Source: a bacterium Scap17 (GTDB lineage: Bacteria; Pseudomonadota; Gammaproteobacteria; Pseudomonadales; Halomonadaceae). From it: a stretch of 64,000 bases of DNA. Within the stretch, counting starts at the first letter, position 1, and each line of letters opens with the position of its first letter. Below, piece after piece: positions 8,378 to 17,433 of the stretch. A program made the position numbers and the translations under genes. The notes under the pieces were generated by a model, which saw nothing but the letters and a program-made list of their open reading frames with translations, made no database searches and was not told the DNA's origin. The stretch lies in NCBI GenBank assembly GCA_013376735.1, contig VINJ01000001.1, positions 3,596,001-3,660,000 of the forward strand, given 5' to 3'.

Positions 8378-10456
8378 TCAGCGCCGTGTTGCCAGCTCCA
8401 TCAGCAGGGCCATCAGCCGCTGCTTCTCTTCTGCCGACAACTTCTCGCCACGCTTTTCCTTGGCCAGCAAGGCCTGATATTCCGCTTCCGGCGTGGTGCG
8501 CGCCTGCTGATGCTGGCAATGCTCCACCAGCCCCTTCAGCTCTTCGCTGCGCACGTCACGCGGAATCAGCAATTCGCGGGCTGCCAGCTGCTCAAGTCTC
8601 GGCCCCTGCGCGGTACCGAGGAAGTGCGCCAACAGCACCTGAGGCGAACGATATTGCCCCGCCTTCAGGAGACGCACCACATCGCTCAACAGCTGCGCAT
8701 CCTCGCTGTCGGCCGGCTCGCCCGCTCCTTCGATCCACTCATTGGAGTCAGGCAGCTCGGCGACCAGCTGAGGCTCGTGCACCAGAAGATGCAACAGGCG
8801 CGTCAGCATGCTGACCGAGGTGCGTTTCTGAGACCTGGCCGGCGTCGCACGCGCGGCTTGCGCGCCCTGGCCCGCAGGCATCTCGCCATGCGACTGCCAG
8901 TCATCCGGCTGCCAGCCATCGGGCTCGCCATCGCCGAAGCCGGCATCTGCCATCGCCTCCAGCGACGACCACTCGTCCTGCGCGTCACTCAGCGTCGCGC
9001 CGTCCTGAGAACTGGCAGCAGGCGCTGAGCGTGTCGCGCCGGGCTGACGTTGTTGCTGTTGCGAACGCTGCTGCGGTTGCTGACGTAGTTGCTGGTGCTG
9101 ACGCAGCCGTGCCTGCTGGGCTTCACGCGCCGCGGCGCGCTCCACCAGCATGGCATCCAGCCGCTCACGCTCAAGACCACTGCGCCGCTCCAGCTCCTTG
9201 AGCAGCAGCGAGCGCAGCACCCCTTCGGGCACGCGCGAGATCCACTCCAGCGCCTGGGTCACGAACCGCTCGAGCTGCTCCATGCGCTTGAGGTCGCGTC
9301 CTTCCGCGGCCTGCTCGAACAGGAACTCGGAGAGCCCGGAGGCGCAGGTGACACGCTTCTCGAATGCCTCCTGCCCCTCGCTGCGTACCAAGGAATCCGG
9401 GTCCTCGCCTTCCGGCAGGAACAGGAAGCGCGCCTGACGCCCATCGATCATGACCTCAAGCACGGTCTCCAGCGCGCGGCGCGCCGCCTGCCGACCGGCC
9501 TTGTCGCCGTCGAAGCAGAACACCACCTCATCGACCAGGCGATAGAGGCGCTTGAGGTGCTCCTCACTGGTCGCGGTGCCAAGAGTCGCGCAGGCATTGC
9601 GAATCCCGTACTGCGCCAGCGCCACCACGTCCATGTAGCCTTCGACGATCAGCATGCGTTCCAGCTTGCGATTCGCCTCACGGGCTTCAAACAGCCCGTA
9701 GAGCTCGCGCCCCTTGTGGAAGACGGGAGTCTCGGGAGAATTCAGGTATTTGGGCTTGGCGTCGCCCATCACGCGACCGCCGAAGGCGATGGTGCGGCCT
9801 TTCCAGTCACGGATCGGGAACATCACGCGATCACGGAAGCGGTCATAGCGGCGGCCGCTTTCCTCGTGGTGGATCAGCAGACCGTATTCAATCTGCACAT
9901 CCTCGCTGACACCCAGCTTGCTCAGGTGATGCTTGAGGTGCTCCCAGCCTTCCGGCGCGAAGCCGATGCCGAAATCACGCATGATCTCGCGCGATAGACC
10001 CCGCCCTTCCAGGTATTCACGCGCCGGCTGCGCGGCCGGTTCCGTCAGGCGCTGACGATAGAAGTCCGCGGCCGCCTCGAGCAGATTGACGCCCTCTTCG
10101 CGGGCCTGCTCGCGACGCTGGCGCTCACGGCGCTCGTGCGGACTCTGGTTGCCGCCTTCGCGCGGCACTTCAAGCGCCAACCGCGAGGCCAGCTGCTCCA
10201 CGGCCTCGGGGAACGGCAGGCGATCGAACTCCATCAGGAACTTGAGCGCACTGCCGCTCGCCCCGCACCCGAAGCAGTGATAGAACTGCTTGTCCGGGAT
10301 GACGTTGAACGAGGGGGAGTTTTCCTGATGGAACGGGCAGAGGCCGACATAGCTCTTGCCGGCCTTCTTCAGCTGGACGCGCTCACCCACTACCTCGACC
10401 ACGTCGGTGCGGGCCAGCAGATCGTCAATGAAGCCTTGGGGGATGAGACCAGCCAT
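8378..10456 (-). CDS. dnaG: DNA primase
   Basis: DnaG makes the RNA primers for replication and works with the DnaB helicase. The 692-residue protein has the CHC2 zinc finger (Cys40, His43, Cys61, Cys64), the RNA polymerase core, and the Toprim motifs EGYMD (272-276) and DGDKAG (316-321). A Gln/Arg-rich low-complexity linker at about 445-475 leads to the C-terminal DnaB-binding domain. This linker is richer in Gln than I expect for the family and makes the protein about 110 residues longer than E. coli DnaG. The ATG at 10456 (MAGLIPQGFI) matches family starts; an in-frame extension to 10513 is unlikely. Confidence 0.96.
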   Translation of the reverse strand: MAGLIPQGFIDDLLARTDVVEVVGERVQLKKAGKSYVGLCPFHQENSPSFNVIPDKQFYHCFGCGASGSALKFLMEFDRLPFPEAVEQLASRLALEVPREGGNQSPHERRERQRREQAREEGVNLLEAAADFYRQRLTEPAAQPAREYLEGRGLSREIMRDFGIGFAPEGWEHLKHHLSKLGVSEDVQIEYGLLIHHEESGRRYDRFRDRVMFPIRDWKGRTIAFGGRVMGDAKPKYLNSPETPVFHKGRELYGLFEAREANRKLERMLIVEGYMDVVALAQYGIRNACATLGTATSEEHLKRLYRLVDEVVFCFDGDKAGRQAARRALETVLEVMIDGRQARFLFLPEGEDPDSLVRSEGQEAFEKRVTCASGLSEFLFEQAAEGRDLKRMEQLERFVTQALEWISRVPEGVLRSLLLKELERRSGLERERLDAMLVERAAAREAQQARLRQHQQLRQQPQQRSQQQQRQPGATRSAPAASSQDGATLSDAQDEWSSLEAMADAGFGDGEPDGWQPDDWQSHGEMPAGQGAQAARATPARSQKRTSVSMLTRLLHLLVHEPQLVAELPDSNEWIEGAGEPADSEDAQLLSDVVRLLKAGQYRSPQVLLAHFLGTAQGPRLEQLAARELLIPRDVRSEELKGLVEHCQHQQARTTPEAEYQALLAKEKRGEKLSAEEKQRLMALLMELATRR

Positions 10457-10605
10457 GATTCGCCAGAAGTCGTGGAAAAACGGACTGACCGCAAGATAGT
10501 GCCGGCTCAGCAAAGTGAGCGGCTACCTTCGGGTCAGGCCATTCCTCGAGTTAGCGACATGTGCCAGTGGCGGCACATGGCTCGAGAACGAACGGACCAC
10601 TAGAG

Positions 10606-10640
10606 ACAAAAACAAGCGGCCACCGTGAGGCAGCCGCTTG
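10606..10640 (-). terminator. Intra-operon terminator between rpsU and dnaG
   Basis: On the minus strand an 8-bp stem, CAAGCGGC/GCCGCTTG (10640-10633 and 10620-10613), is followed by five T residues (10612-10608). It sits 45 bases after rpsU. E. coli has a terminator at the same place, letting S21 be made in excess over primase and sigma. Confidence 0.85.
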
Positions 10641-10683
10641 GTGTCCTTCCAGAGAGCAGAATATCACTCCCCAAAAGTACGGA

Positions 10684-10899
10684 TCAGTAGAGACGCTCGA
10701 AACGCTTGCGCTCACGCTGAACCTTCTTGGCGTGGCGCTTTACAGCGGCCGCCTGCTGACGCTTGCGAACAGCTGTCGGCTTCTCGTAGTGCTCACGACG
10801 ACGCACTTCGGAAAGAACACCGGCTTTTTCGCAGGAGCGCTTGAAACGGCGCAGGGCGACGTCGAACGGCTCGTTGTCACGTACTTTAACTGAAGGCAT
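10684..10899 (-). CDS. rpsU: 30S ribosomal protein S21
   Basis: S21 (71 residues) is a basic small-subunit protein that helps mRNA base-pair with 16S rRNA at initiation. The sequence starts [19 protein letters not shown] and ends in a Lys/Arg-rich helix, [18 protein letters not shown], as in the family. The ATG at 10899 has GGTGAG upstream; a longer reading frame to 10959 is not needed. It is the first gene of the macromolecular synthesis operon, with a candidate sigma-70 promoter about 230 bases upstream and a terminator immediately downstream. Confidence 0.97.
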   Translation of the reverse strand: MPSVKVRDNEPFDVALRRFKRSCEKAGVLSEVRRREHYEKPTAVRKRQQAAAVKRHAKKVQRERKRFERLY

Positions 10900-11129
10900 T
10901 AAACACTCACCTACCTTGAGATCATGAGTTCGGTTTGAACGCACATCCGGTGCAGCCACTCCTCAGGAGCCACCAGCCAGCGACGGTAAACCGCCACCTG
11001 CAGGTCGATCCAGCATCAATCAGTCGCCTGCGACACCACCGGTGAGGGTAGCCGTCGCTGGCTGGAATCATGATTCGGGGAGCTTTTGCGGGGTGGTCGG
11101 ATGCACGACCCAGTCTTGCAGAGTGCCAT

Positions 11130-11158
11130 ATTCTAGACACCCGCCCCCGGCTTTGCAA
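11130..11158 (-). promoter_or_regulatory. Candidate sigma-70 promoter of rpsU-dnaG-rpoD
   Basis: On the minus strand TTGCAA (11158-11153), a 17-base spacer and TAGAAT (11135-11130) make a good sigma-70 promoter. Transcription would start near 11123 and give an rpsU leader of about 220 bases. The rest of the 425-base divergent gap to tsaD (10900-11324) shows no supported gene; a tsaD promoter should also lie there. Confidence 0.5.
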
Positions 11159-11324
11159 ACGCGGAAGCCGGAAATCCTCTCTGCCTCAACACCAGCTGGC
11201 GCGACACCCGTGCCCACAGCCAGTAGAATGTCGCGCATTCACGGCACACACGCCTCTCGGGCTCGCTCAGGCAGCCTCGCTGGCCGTGCCGCCCTCTACT
11301 TCTGATACTTCCTGAGAGTCAGCC

Positions 11325-12365
11325 ATGCGTGTGCTCGGCATCGAGACTTCCTGCGACGAGACCGGCGTCGCCATCTACGACACGGACCAGGGCCTGCTTG
11401 CAGATGCCCTCTACAGCCAGATCGCCATGCACGCCGAGTTCGGCGGCGTGGTGCCGGAACTGGCGTCGCGTGATCACACTCGCAAGCTGCTGCCGCTGAT
11501 CCAGCAAGTGATGGATGAAGCGCAGCTCAAGGCTGCCGACATCAATGCCATCACCTATACCGCAGGCCCGGGCCTGGTCGGTGCGCTGATGGTCGGCGCG
11601 TCCACCGCACATGGGCTCGCCAAGGCATGGGGAGTGCCGGTGCTCGGCGTCCACCACATGGAAGGCCACCTGCTGGCCCCGATGCTGGAAGACGATGCGC
11701 CCGAATTCCCCTTCGTGGCGCTGCTGGTCTCCGGCGGGCACACCCAGCTGGTCGCGGTGCGCGGACTGGGTGAATACGAGCTGCTCGGCGAGTCCGTGGA
11801 TGACGCCGCCGGCGAAGCCTTCGACAAGGCCGCCAAGATGCTGGAACTGCCCTACCCCGGGGGCCCGCAGGTCGCGAAGCTGGCCGAACAGGGCGACCCC
11901 AAACGCTATCGCTTCCCGCGCCCGATGGCAGACCGCCCGGGCCTCGACTTCAGCTTCTCCGGCCTCAAGACCCACACCATGGTCACGCTCAAGAAGGCCA
12001 AGGCCGCGGATGACCTGGATGAGCAGCACTGCGCCGATATCGCGCGCGCCTTCGAGGAAGCCGTGGTCGACACCCTGGTCATCAAGTGTCGTCGCGCGCT
12101 GGACCAGACCGGCCTCAAGCGCCTGGTCGTCGCCGGCGGGGTGAGCGCCAACACCCGCCTGCGTGAGCGCCTGAGCCATGAGCTGACCAAGCGCAATGCC
12201 CGCGCCTACTACCCGCGCGGCCGCTTCTGCACCGACAACGGCGCGATGATCGCCTACGTGGGCGCGCAGCGCCTGAATGCCGGCGAGCAGGACACCGGCC
12301 CGATGAAGGCCGTGCCGCGCTGGCCGCTGGACAGCCTGGCGGCCCCGAGCACAGCGCAGGACTGA
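11325..12365 (+). CDS. tsaD: tRNA N6-threonylcarbamoyladenosine transferase subunit TsaD
   Basis: TsaD transfers the threonylcarbamoyl group to A37 of ANN-decoding tRNAs together with TsaB and TsaE. The 346-residue ASKHA-fold protein starts [19 protein letters not shown] and has the metal-binding motif HHMEGH with His111 and His115. Nucleotide-binding segments [11 protein letters not shown] (81-91) and LVSGGHTQL are present. Its position divergent from rpsU is conserved in gammaproteobacteria. It faces folK tail to tail across a long hairpin. Confidence 0.97.
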   Translation: MRVLGIETSCDETGVAIYDTDQGLLADALYSQIAMHAEFGGVVPELASRDHTRKLLPLIQQVMDEAQLKAADINAITYTAGPGLVGALMVGASTAHGLAKAWGVPVLGVHHMEGHLLAPMLEDDAPEFPFVALLVSGGHTQLVAVRGLGEYELLGESVDDAAGEAFDKAAKMLELPYPGGPQVAKLAEQGDPKRYRFPRPMADRPGLDFSFSGLKTHTMVTLKKAKAADDLDEQHCADIARAFEEAVVDTLVIKCRRALDQTGLKRLVVAGGVSANTRLRERLSHELTKRNARAYYPRGRFCTDNGAMIAYVGAQRLNAGEQDTGPMKAVPRWPLDSLAAPSTAQD

Positions 12366-12392
12366 GGCTCAGCCCTGCCAGACGCCAGTACT

Positions 12393-12428
12393 CTGCCATA
12401 CGACAACGGCCTGCCATACGACAACGCC
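12393..12428. repeat. 18-bp tandem duplication feeding a hairpin arm
   Basis: The unit CTGCCATACGACAACGSC occurs twice in tandem (12393-12410, 12411-12428) with one mismatch. The second copy forms the start of the left arm of the hairpin at 12420-12457, so the duplication copied part of a terminator arm. Confidence 0.75.
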
Positions 12429-12457
12429 CTGCCGATGAGAATCGGCAGGGCGTTGTC
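12420..12457. terminator. 17-bp perfect hairpin between tsaD and folK, GACAACGC family
   Basis: The left arm GACAACGCCCTGCCGAT (12420-12436) and its exact complement (12441-12457) flank a GAGA tetraloop. It separates convergent tsaD and folK and probably stops transcription both ways, although no T run follows outside the stem. Confidence 0.75.
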
Positions 12458-12545
12458 ATTGAGAGGCCGGTCACACTCACCGCCGGACACTGACACCGGC
12501 GACGTGGCGCCTGATGGTGTCAGGCCGGGGCATCAGAGAGCAGTG

Positions 12546-13085
12546 TCAGACCGTGGCATCGCCGCGAGAGATCATGCGGCAACGCCAGCTGAAGTCCACC
12601 GGCCACAACGGCTGCTGTTCGGCGCGTCCGGCGGCCACGAACGCCTTCCAAAGCGAAGCGTAATCCTCGCCGGTGACGGGGTGGCGCTCTTCGCCGAACG
12701 ACTCGGCCAGCGGCAGCAGCACGAAGGCATTGCGATCGACCTCATCGCGCGGCAGCATCACGCCATCGACCTCCCCGGTCAGGGTACCGACGGTCAGCAG
12801 GTCCAGATCCAGGGTACGCGGGCTGAACTTGGCGCTGTTCTTGAGGCGGCCGTTGGCCAGCTCGAGCTGCTTGCACCAGGCCTGCAATTCGCCGACGCTC
12901 CAGTCGCTCTCGAAACCTGCGACCAGATTGAGGAAGTTGCGCCCGTCGACGAAGCCCACCGGCTCGCTCTCGTAGACGGAGGACAGCGTCAGGTTGCCGA
13001 AGCTCGCTTGCAGCGCATCCAGGCAGACCCGCACATGATGCTCACGCTCGATATTGCTACCGATGGAGATCAGTACCAGACTCAT
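12546..13085 (-). CDS. folK: 2-amino-4-hydroxy-6-hydroxymethyldihydropteridine pyrophosphokinase
   Basis: FolK transfers pyrophosphate from ATP to the pterin in folate synthesis. The 179-residue protein begins VLISIGSNIE, has the pterin-side EPVGFVDGRNFLN segment (41-53) and the metal-binding motif PRTLDLDLL (89-97, Asp93 and Asp95). Its ATG overlaps the folB stop (ATGA), so folB-folK is a translationally coupled pair. It converges on tsaD. Confidence 0.94.
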   Translation of the reverse strand: MSLVLISIGSNIEREHHVRVCLDALQASFGNLTLSSVYESEPVGFVDGRNFLNLVAGFESDWSVGELQAWCKQLELANGRLKNSAKFSPRTLDLDLLTVGTLTGEVDGVMLPRDEVDRNAFVLLPLAESFGEERHPVTGEDYASLWKAFVAAGRAEQQPLWPVDFSWRCRMISRGDATV

Positions 13086-13459
13086 GCCGGCGCATCCGAG
13101 GCGGCATCGAGGCTACCGCGCACGATGCGCACGCCAACGGCGGCGGCTTCCGGCACGGCGCCCGGCTTGCGCACCGTCATGGTCAGCCAGGGGATGCCGA
13201 ACTCTTCACGCAGCAGGGCTGCCAGGCGCTCGGCGAAGGTTTCCACCAGCTCGAAACGGCTATCTTCGGCAAAGGTCTGGATGCGCGCGCTGATGGCGGC
13301 ATAGTCCAGGGTGTGCGTCAGGTCATCGTCGGCAGCTGCGGCACGAATATCCGTGGCCATTTCCAGATCCATCACCAGACGCTGGCGAATGGTACGCTCC
13401 CAGTCATAGACACCAATCACGGTTTCCACGACCAGAGCCTCGATCAGCACACGATCCAC
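13082..13459 (-). CDS. folB: Dihydroneopterin aldolase
   Basis: FolB cleaves 7,8-dihydroneopterin to the hydroxymethyl pterin that FolK uses. The 125-residue product has GVYDWER (16-22), the active-site helix region LVETFAERLA (71-80) and VRKPGAVPEA with catalytic Lys98. The longer frame begins at 13507, but a GTG at 13459 with GAGG seven bases upstream gives the family length, so I take that start. The product feeds directly into the overlapping folK. Confidence 0.93.
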   Translation of the reverse strand: MDRVLIEALVVETVIGVYDWERTIRQRLVMDLEMATDIRAAAADDDLTHTLDYAAISARIQTFAEDSRFELVETFAERLAALLREEFGIPWLTMTVRKPGAVPEAAAVGVRIVRGSLDAASDAPA

Positions 13460-13620
13460 GGCGTTACCTCTATGCTTGTCGAATGAACGAATAAAAACGA
13501 CGCCCAAGGCCCCGCCATCATGCGACTGATTCTACTGCACCCGGCCCCTGCTTGGCCAAGCCGCCTGCCCCTCTCTCCCTGCCTGTGTGCGACACCTCGG
13601 ACACTCAGCGAGTCGGCATC

Positions 13621-14241
13621 ATGTTGACGGGCCTGATAGAGTGGGGTGCGCAACTGGCCACCTGGCAACAGTTGAGCCTGCTGATCGCCGTGGCCTACGC
13701 CAGTGGTTCGGTGCTGGGCGCGGTGTGGATCTGTCAGCGACTGGGGCTGCCCGACCCACGCCTGGCGGGCTCCTTCAATCCGGGCTTCTCCAATGTGCTG
13801 CGGCTGCATGGCGCACTGCCCGCCGCCCTGGTGCTGACCTTCGATGCCGCCAAGAGCATGCCGGCACTCTGGCTGGGGCTGGCGCTCTCGCTGCCGCCCT
13901 GGGCTCTGGGATTGATCGGGCTGGCCGTTCTGGTCGGCCACAGCCTGCCGCTGTGGCACCGTGGCCATCGCGGTGGCAAGGCCGTGGCCGCCGCCTTTGG
14001 CGTGCTGCTGATGCTGGCGCCAGGCGTCGCCTTGAGCTGTGCCGCGCTGTGGGTCGGGCTGGCCTGGCGACTGCGCACGGCAGCCATCGCCTCGCTGGTG
14101 GCCGGACTGGCGGCACCCCTGTTCAGCCTGTGGCTGGCGCCGCAGATGAGCGGCGTGATTCTGGTCTTCGCCAGCCTGATCGTGATTCGTCATGCACTGA
14201 ATCTGCGCCGCCTGAGCGATGGCAGCGAGCCGCGCCTGTAA
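13621..14241 (+). CDS. plsY: PlsY-like glycerol-3-phosphate acyltransferase, divergent motifs
   Basis: PlsY is the membrane enzyme that acylates glycerol 3-phosphate with acyl phosphate, starting phospholipid synthesis. The 206-residue protein has about five membrane segments and can be aligned along E. coli PlsY (for example GLPDPRLAGS and FGVLLMLAP). All three active-site motifs depart from consensus: GSFNPGFSN (50-58) for GSGNPGATN, DAAKSM (75-80) for DxxKGx, and RGHRGGKAVA (114-123) for xFKGGKGVA. Activity may therefore be altered. The ATG at 13621 gives family length; the frame is open further upstream. It is divergent from folB and converges on cca, as plsY/folB pairs often do. Confidence 0.8.
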   Translation: MLTGLIEWGAQLATWQQLSLLIAVAYASGSVLGAVWICQRLGLPDPRLAGSFNPGFSNVLRLHGALPAALVLTFDAAKSMPALWLGLALSLPPWALGLIGLAVLVGHSLPLWHRGHRGGKAVAAAFGVLLMLAPGVALSCAALWVGLAWRLRTAAIASLVAGLAAPLFSLWLAPQMSGVILVFASLIVIRHALNLRRLSDGSEPRL

Positions 14242-14340
14242 GCATGCTTTGCTCACACGCAGCGCACTGCTCATGAAAAACACGCTCTGCTCAAACGCAC
14301 ACTCCGCCTCACAAAAGCCCCCTTCCTGCGGCCAGGACGC

Positions 14341-14368
14341 AAAAGCCCCGGCGCAGGGCCGGGGCTTT
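14341..14368. terminator. Bidirectional terminator between plsY and cca
   Basis: A perfect 11-bp stem, AAAGCCCCGGC with its complement (14342-14352 and 14358-14368), has A and T runs on its outer ends so it can work in both directions. It separates convergent plsY and cca. Confidence 0.85.
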
Positions 14369-14399
14369 CGGGGTCATATGCTCAGCAGCGGGCAGGAGA

Positions 14400-15644
14400 T
14401 CAGTGACTGTGTCCGCAGCCGCAATGAGGCGCGTGCACTTCCGGCATGGCCTGCCATTCGCTCAGCGCCTGCTCGATGGCCTGCTGGCGCTGTTCACTGA
14501 GCGCACGCCCGATCTCCGCCCCTTTCAGGCCCTGTTCGACCAGAGATTGCGGCGACACCGCCGTCGCGGCTTGCCAGACGGCATTGCCCAACCGTGCCAC
14601 CCCCTTGTCCTCGACGGCCAGCAGGGCCACCAGCACCGACTGGCGCTCGCCACGCCGCCAGGCATCGACACCATCCAGCCAGGCCTTGAGATCGGCTGCG
14701 CTCACGCCACCTTCCCGCCGCGAGGCCTCGTTCAATTCCCGGCACAGACGTGCCTGCTGGGCGGCGTCACGCACGGCGCTGGGCAGGCGCAGGTCCTGCG
14801 CCAGGGCATCGATCTCGTCGCGTGACAGGTGCTCCACCAGGCGCGCCATGCGCCAGCAGACCATCTCCGCCTCATCGACCAGCTGACGCGGCAGACGGTC
14901 CAGACGCGCCAGCGCCGCTGTGAGCTGTTCGGCATCGCGGGTCAGTGGCGGCATCAGCACCGCCAGTGCTCCCAGCTCATCAAGCAGCTGGAAATAGGAC
15001 TCGGGGCTGGCCTCGCCCAGCGCCTTCTCGGTCTCCTTCCAGACCCGCTCGGCCACCAGATGCGAGACCTCGCCGCTCTCGACCATGGCCACCATCATCT
15101 CACGCGTCTCATCCGCGACCGTGAAGCCGAGCCCCTGATAGCGCGCCACAAAGCGTGCCACGCGCAATACGCGCAGCGGGTCTTCGCTGAAGGCGCTCGA
15201 GACGTGACGCAACACACGCGCCTCGAGATCCGCCAGGCCACCATAGGGGTCTATCACCTCGCCCTGACCCGGCGTGCTGTCGAGCGGTTCGGCCATGGCA
15301 TTGATGGTCAGGTCGCGACGAATGAGGTCCTCTTCCAGCGTCACATCGGGGCTGGCATGCACGCTGAAGCCGACATACCCGTGGCCGGACTTGCGCTCGG
15401 TACGCGCCAGCGCGTATTCCTCCTGGGTCTGCGGATGCAGGAAGACCGGGAAGTCCCGCCCGACCGGCCGAAAGCCCCGCGCCTGCATGTCTTCCACCGT
15501 CGCGCCCACCACCACGAAGTCGCACTCGTGCCACGGCCAACCCAGGCGCGCATCACGCACTGCGCCGCCCACGCGATAGATCTCAAGCCCGCTCAACAGG
15601 CGGTCACGCGAATCGGTCAGTGAAGAAGGCGTCGTCTGAGTCAT
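14400..15644 (-). CDS. cca: tRNA nucleotidyltransferase (CCA-adding), HD domain degenerate
   Basis: The enzyme adds or repairs the 3' CCA of tRNAs. The 414-residue protein has a well-conserved class II head: YRVGGAVRD (23-31), [20 protein letters not shown] (63-82), [10 protein letters not shown] (109-118) and [12 protein letters not shown] (154-165). Two things are odd. The metal-binding D-x-D is E-C-D (40-42). The C-terminal half, where E. coli and Pseudomonas have an HD phosphohydrolase motif (HDLGKG), shows no such motif. The tail ends in [11 protein letters not shown] (404-414), a possible metal site. The ATG at 15644 has AAGGA upstream; a frame to 15677 exists. It follows glpE in the same direction. 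Confidence 0.9.
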   Translation of the reverse strand: MTQTTPSSLTDSRDRLLSGLEIYRVGGAVRDARLGWPWHECDFVVVGATVEDMQARGFRPVGRDFPVFLHPQTQEEYALARTERKSGHGYVGFSVHASPDVTLEEDLIRRDLTINAMAEPLDSTPGQGEVIDPYGGLADLEARVLRHVSSAFSEDPLRVLRVARFVARYQGLGFTVADETREMMVAMVESGEVSHLVAERVWKETEKALGEASPESYFQLLDELGALAVLMPPLTRDAEQLTAALARLDRLPRQLVDEAEMVCWRMARLVEHLSRDEIDALAQDLRLPSAVRDAAQQARLCRELNEASRREGGVSAADLKAWLDGVDAWRRGERQSVLVALLAVEDKGVARLGNAVWQAATAVSPQSLVEQGLKGAEIGRALSEQRQQAIEQALSEWQAMPEVHAPHCGCGHSH

Positions 15645-15735
15645 GCGAATGTCCTTGCCCTGCGGCACGAGATACAAAGCTGAATGAGGAAAGCGAGGAA
15701 ATACGACCAGTGATGGCAGTCACGTGCAGGCGGCG

Positions 15736-16062
15736 TCAGCTACCGCTCTCGACGTCATCACCATGCGTCAATTGGTACTGGGTAAAGCCACCATCGAGGG
15801 AATAGACCTTCTCGAAGCCCTGCCCCGCCAGCCAGGCGGCGGCCTGCTGACTGGAATGGCCGTGATAGCAGACCACCACCAGCGGCTTGTCGCGCGGGGT
15901 GTCTTCCAGAATGGCACCGGCACTGGCGTTGTCCAGATGACGGCTGCCCGGGATACGCCCCTGCGTGAAGCTGAGCGGATCGCGGATATCGAGTACCACG
16001 AGCGACGGGTCGCGTTGGCGCCAGTCACTGAGGGTGGCGAGATCAAGATGTTCGAAACTCAT
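15736..16062 (-). CDS. glpE: Thiosulfate sulfurtransferase GlpE (single-domain rhodanese)
   Basis: GlpE moves sulfane sulfur from thiosulfate to acceptors such as cyanide or thioredoxin. The 108-residue rhodanese domain has VLDIRDP (23-29) and the active-site loop CYHGHSS (65-71) with Cys65 at the same number as in E. coli GlpE. In Pseudomonas the gene also follows apaH, which supports the call. It is read leftward between apaH and cca. Confidence 0.93.
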   Translation of the reverse strand: MSFEHLDLATLSDWRQRDPSLVVLDIRDPLSFTQGRIPGSRHLDNASAGAILEDTPRDKPLVVVCYHGHSSQQAAAWLAGQGFEKVYSLDGGFTQYQLTHGDDVESGS

Positions 16063-16141
16063 GCGGACTCCGCTTGTTGAGTAAGGGGAAAGGCATTCAC
16101 CAGCGACGGCAGACCTGCTGTCACTGGCGACGGGAGGGCGC

Positions 16142-16981
16142 TCAGCGCGAGGACAGCGCCGGCTCGAAGACGCGCTCTTCCGTCTCGAGATTGAGCGCCG
16201 TCAGGCCACCGCCCCACACGCAGCCGGTGTCCAGCGCCTCGACATCCTGACGCGCCGCCGGTGTCTCGCCTTCCAGAGCAGCCCAGTGACCGAACAGCAG
16301 GCGCGGCGAATCATCCCAGGCCCCTTCGGGACGCGGGTACTGGAACCAGGGACGGCACCCCTCCGGCGCGCTGTCCAGCCCTTCCTTGGCCGCGAAATCC
16401 AGTCGACCATCACTGTGCAGAAAGCGCATGCGCGTGAAGACATTGACGATGCAGCGCAGGCGCGGCGTGCCTTCGAGATCCTCCTGCCAGCGGTCCGGCG
16501 TATTGCCGTACATCTCGCCGAGAAAGCCTCGATAGTCGTCGCCCGCCAGCACGGCGTGCGCTTCGCGGGCATAACCGGCCGCCTGGTCCAGCGTCCAGCT
16601 CGGCAACACGCCGGCATGGCTCATCACCGTGCGACGATTGCCGACCAGCGCATCCACCATCAGCGGCTGACGACGTAGCCAGTCCAGCAGTTCCTCACGG
16701 TCCGGCGCCTCGAGAATCGGCCTCAGCGTATCGGAGCGCTTGTGGCGGCTGAAGCCTTCGGCCACCGCCAGCAGGTGGAGGTCATGGTTGCCCAGCACCA
16801 CCCGCGCATCATCGCCCAGCGACTTGACCAGACGCAGGCACTCCAGCGAGCCCGGCCCGCGATTGACCAGATCTCCCGCCAGCCACAGCACATCGCGCCC
16901 CGGCGTGAAATCGAGGCGCTGCAACAGAAGTTCAAACTCTTGATGGCAGCCCTGCAAATCGCCAATCGCCCACTGCGTCAT
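16142..16981 (-). CDS. apaH: Bis(5'-nucleosyl)-tetraphosphatase, symmetrical
   Basis: ApaH splits Ap4A symmetrically to ADP and also removes Np4 caps from RNA in E. coli. The 279-residue metallophosphatase has GDLQGC (residues 7-12), GDLVNRGP and GNHDLHLL, the standard metal-binding motifs. Two starts compete: GTG at 16987 and ATG at 16981; AGGGAG lies five bases before the ATG and overlaps the GTG, so the ATG is chosen. It follows apaG with a short gap, as in E. coli. Confidence 0.95.
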   Translation of the reverse strand: MTQWAIGDLQGCHQEFELLLQRLDFTPGRDVLWLAGDLVNRGPGSLECLRLVKSLGDDARVVLGNHDLHLLAVAEGFSRHKRSDTLRPILEAPDREELLDWLRRQPLMVDALVGNRRTVMSHAGVLPSWTLDQAAGYAREAHAVLAGDDYRGFLGEMYGNTPDRWQEDLEGTPRLRCIVNVFTRMRFLHSDGRLDFAAKEGLDSAPEGCRPWFQYPRPEGAWDDSPRLLFGHWAALEGETPAARQDVEALDTGCVWGGGLTALNLETEERVFEPALSSR

Positions 16982-17052
16982 GCCCACTCCCTGACCGCCG
17001 TGGCGGCCTGACTTGCTGTCTTGAATACGAAACGCTGCGCCACGCGGCCACC

Positions 17053-17433
17053 CTAGTGAACCTGATGCGGACCGGCGAGACGGAACGGTGCGATGGCGAC
17101 CTCGAAGGTGCGCGCATGGGTCGCGTCACAGAAGGTATAGGCCCCCTGCATCACGCCGACCGGCATGTCGAGCACGGCGCGTGAGGTATAGCGGAAGCTC
17201 TCGCCGGGCGCGATCAGTGGCTGCTTGCCGACCACGCCCTTGCCACGCACTTCCTGCTCGTCGCCGCTGCCCTGTGTGATCTTCCAATAGCGCGCCAGCA
17301 GCTGCACGGTCTCATCCGTTCCGTTGTGCACGGTGATGGTGTAGCGGAACACGTGTCGGTTCTCGCTCGGACGACTCTCGTCGGCGCAGTACTCGGGTAC
17401 GGCGTCGATACGAATGTCCGCCACGCTACTCAT
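17053..17433 (-). CDS. apaG: ApaG domain protein
   Basis: ApaG is a small (126-residue) immunoglobulin-like protein of uncertain biochemical role, linked genetically to Ap4A turnover and cobalt/magnesium resistance. The sequence holds the family signatures [35 protein letters not shown] and the C-terminal [11 protein letters not shown]. Its ATG overlaps the rsmA stop (ATGA), coupling the two genes. It is followed by apaH. Confidence 0.95.
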   Translation of the reverse strand: MSSVADIRIDAVPEYCADESRPSENRHVFRYTITVHNGTDETVQLLARYWKITQGSGDEQEVRGKGVVGKQPLIAPGESFRYTSRAVLDMPVGVMQGAYTFCDATHARTFEVAIAPFRLAGPHQVH

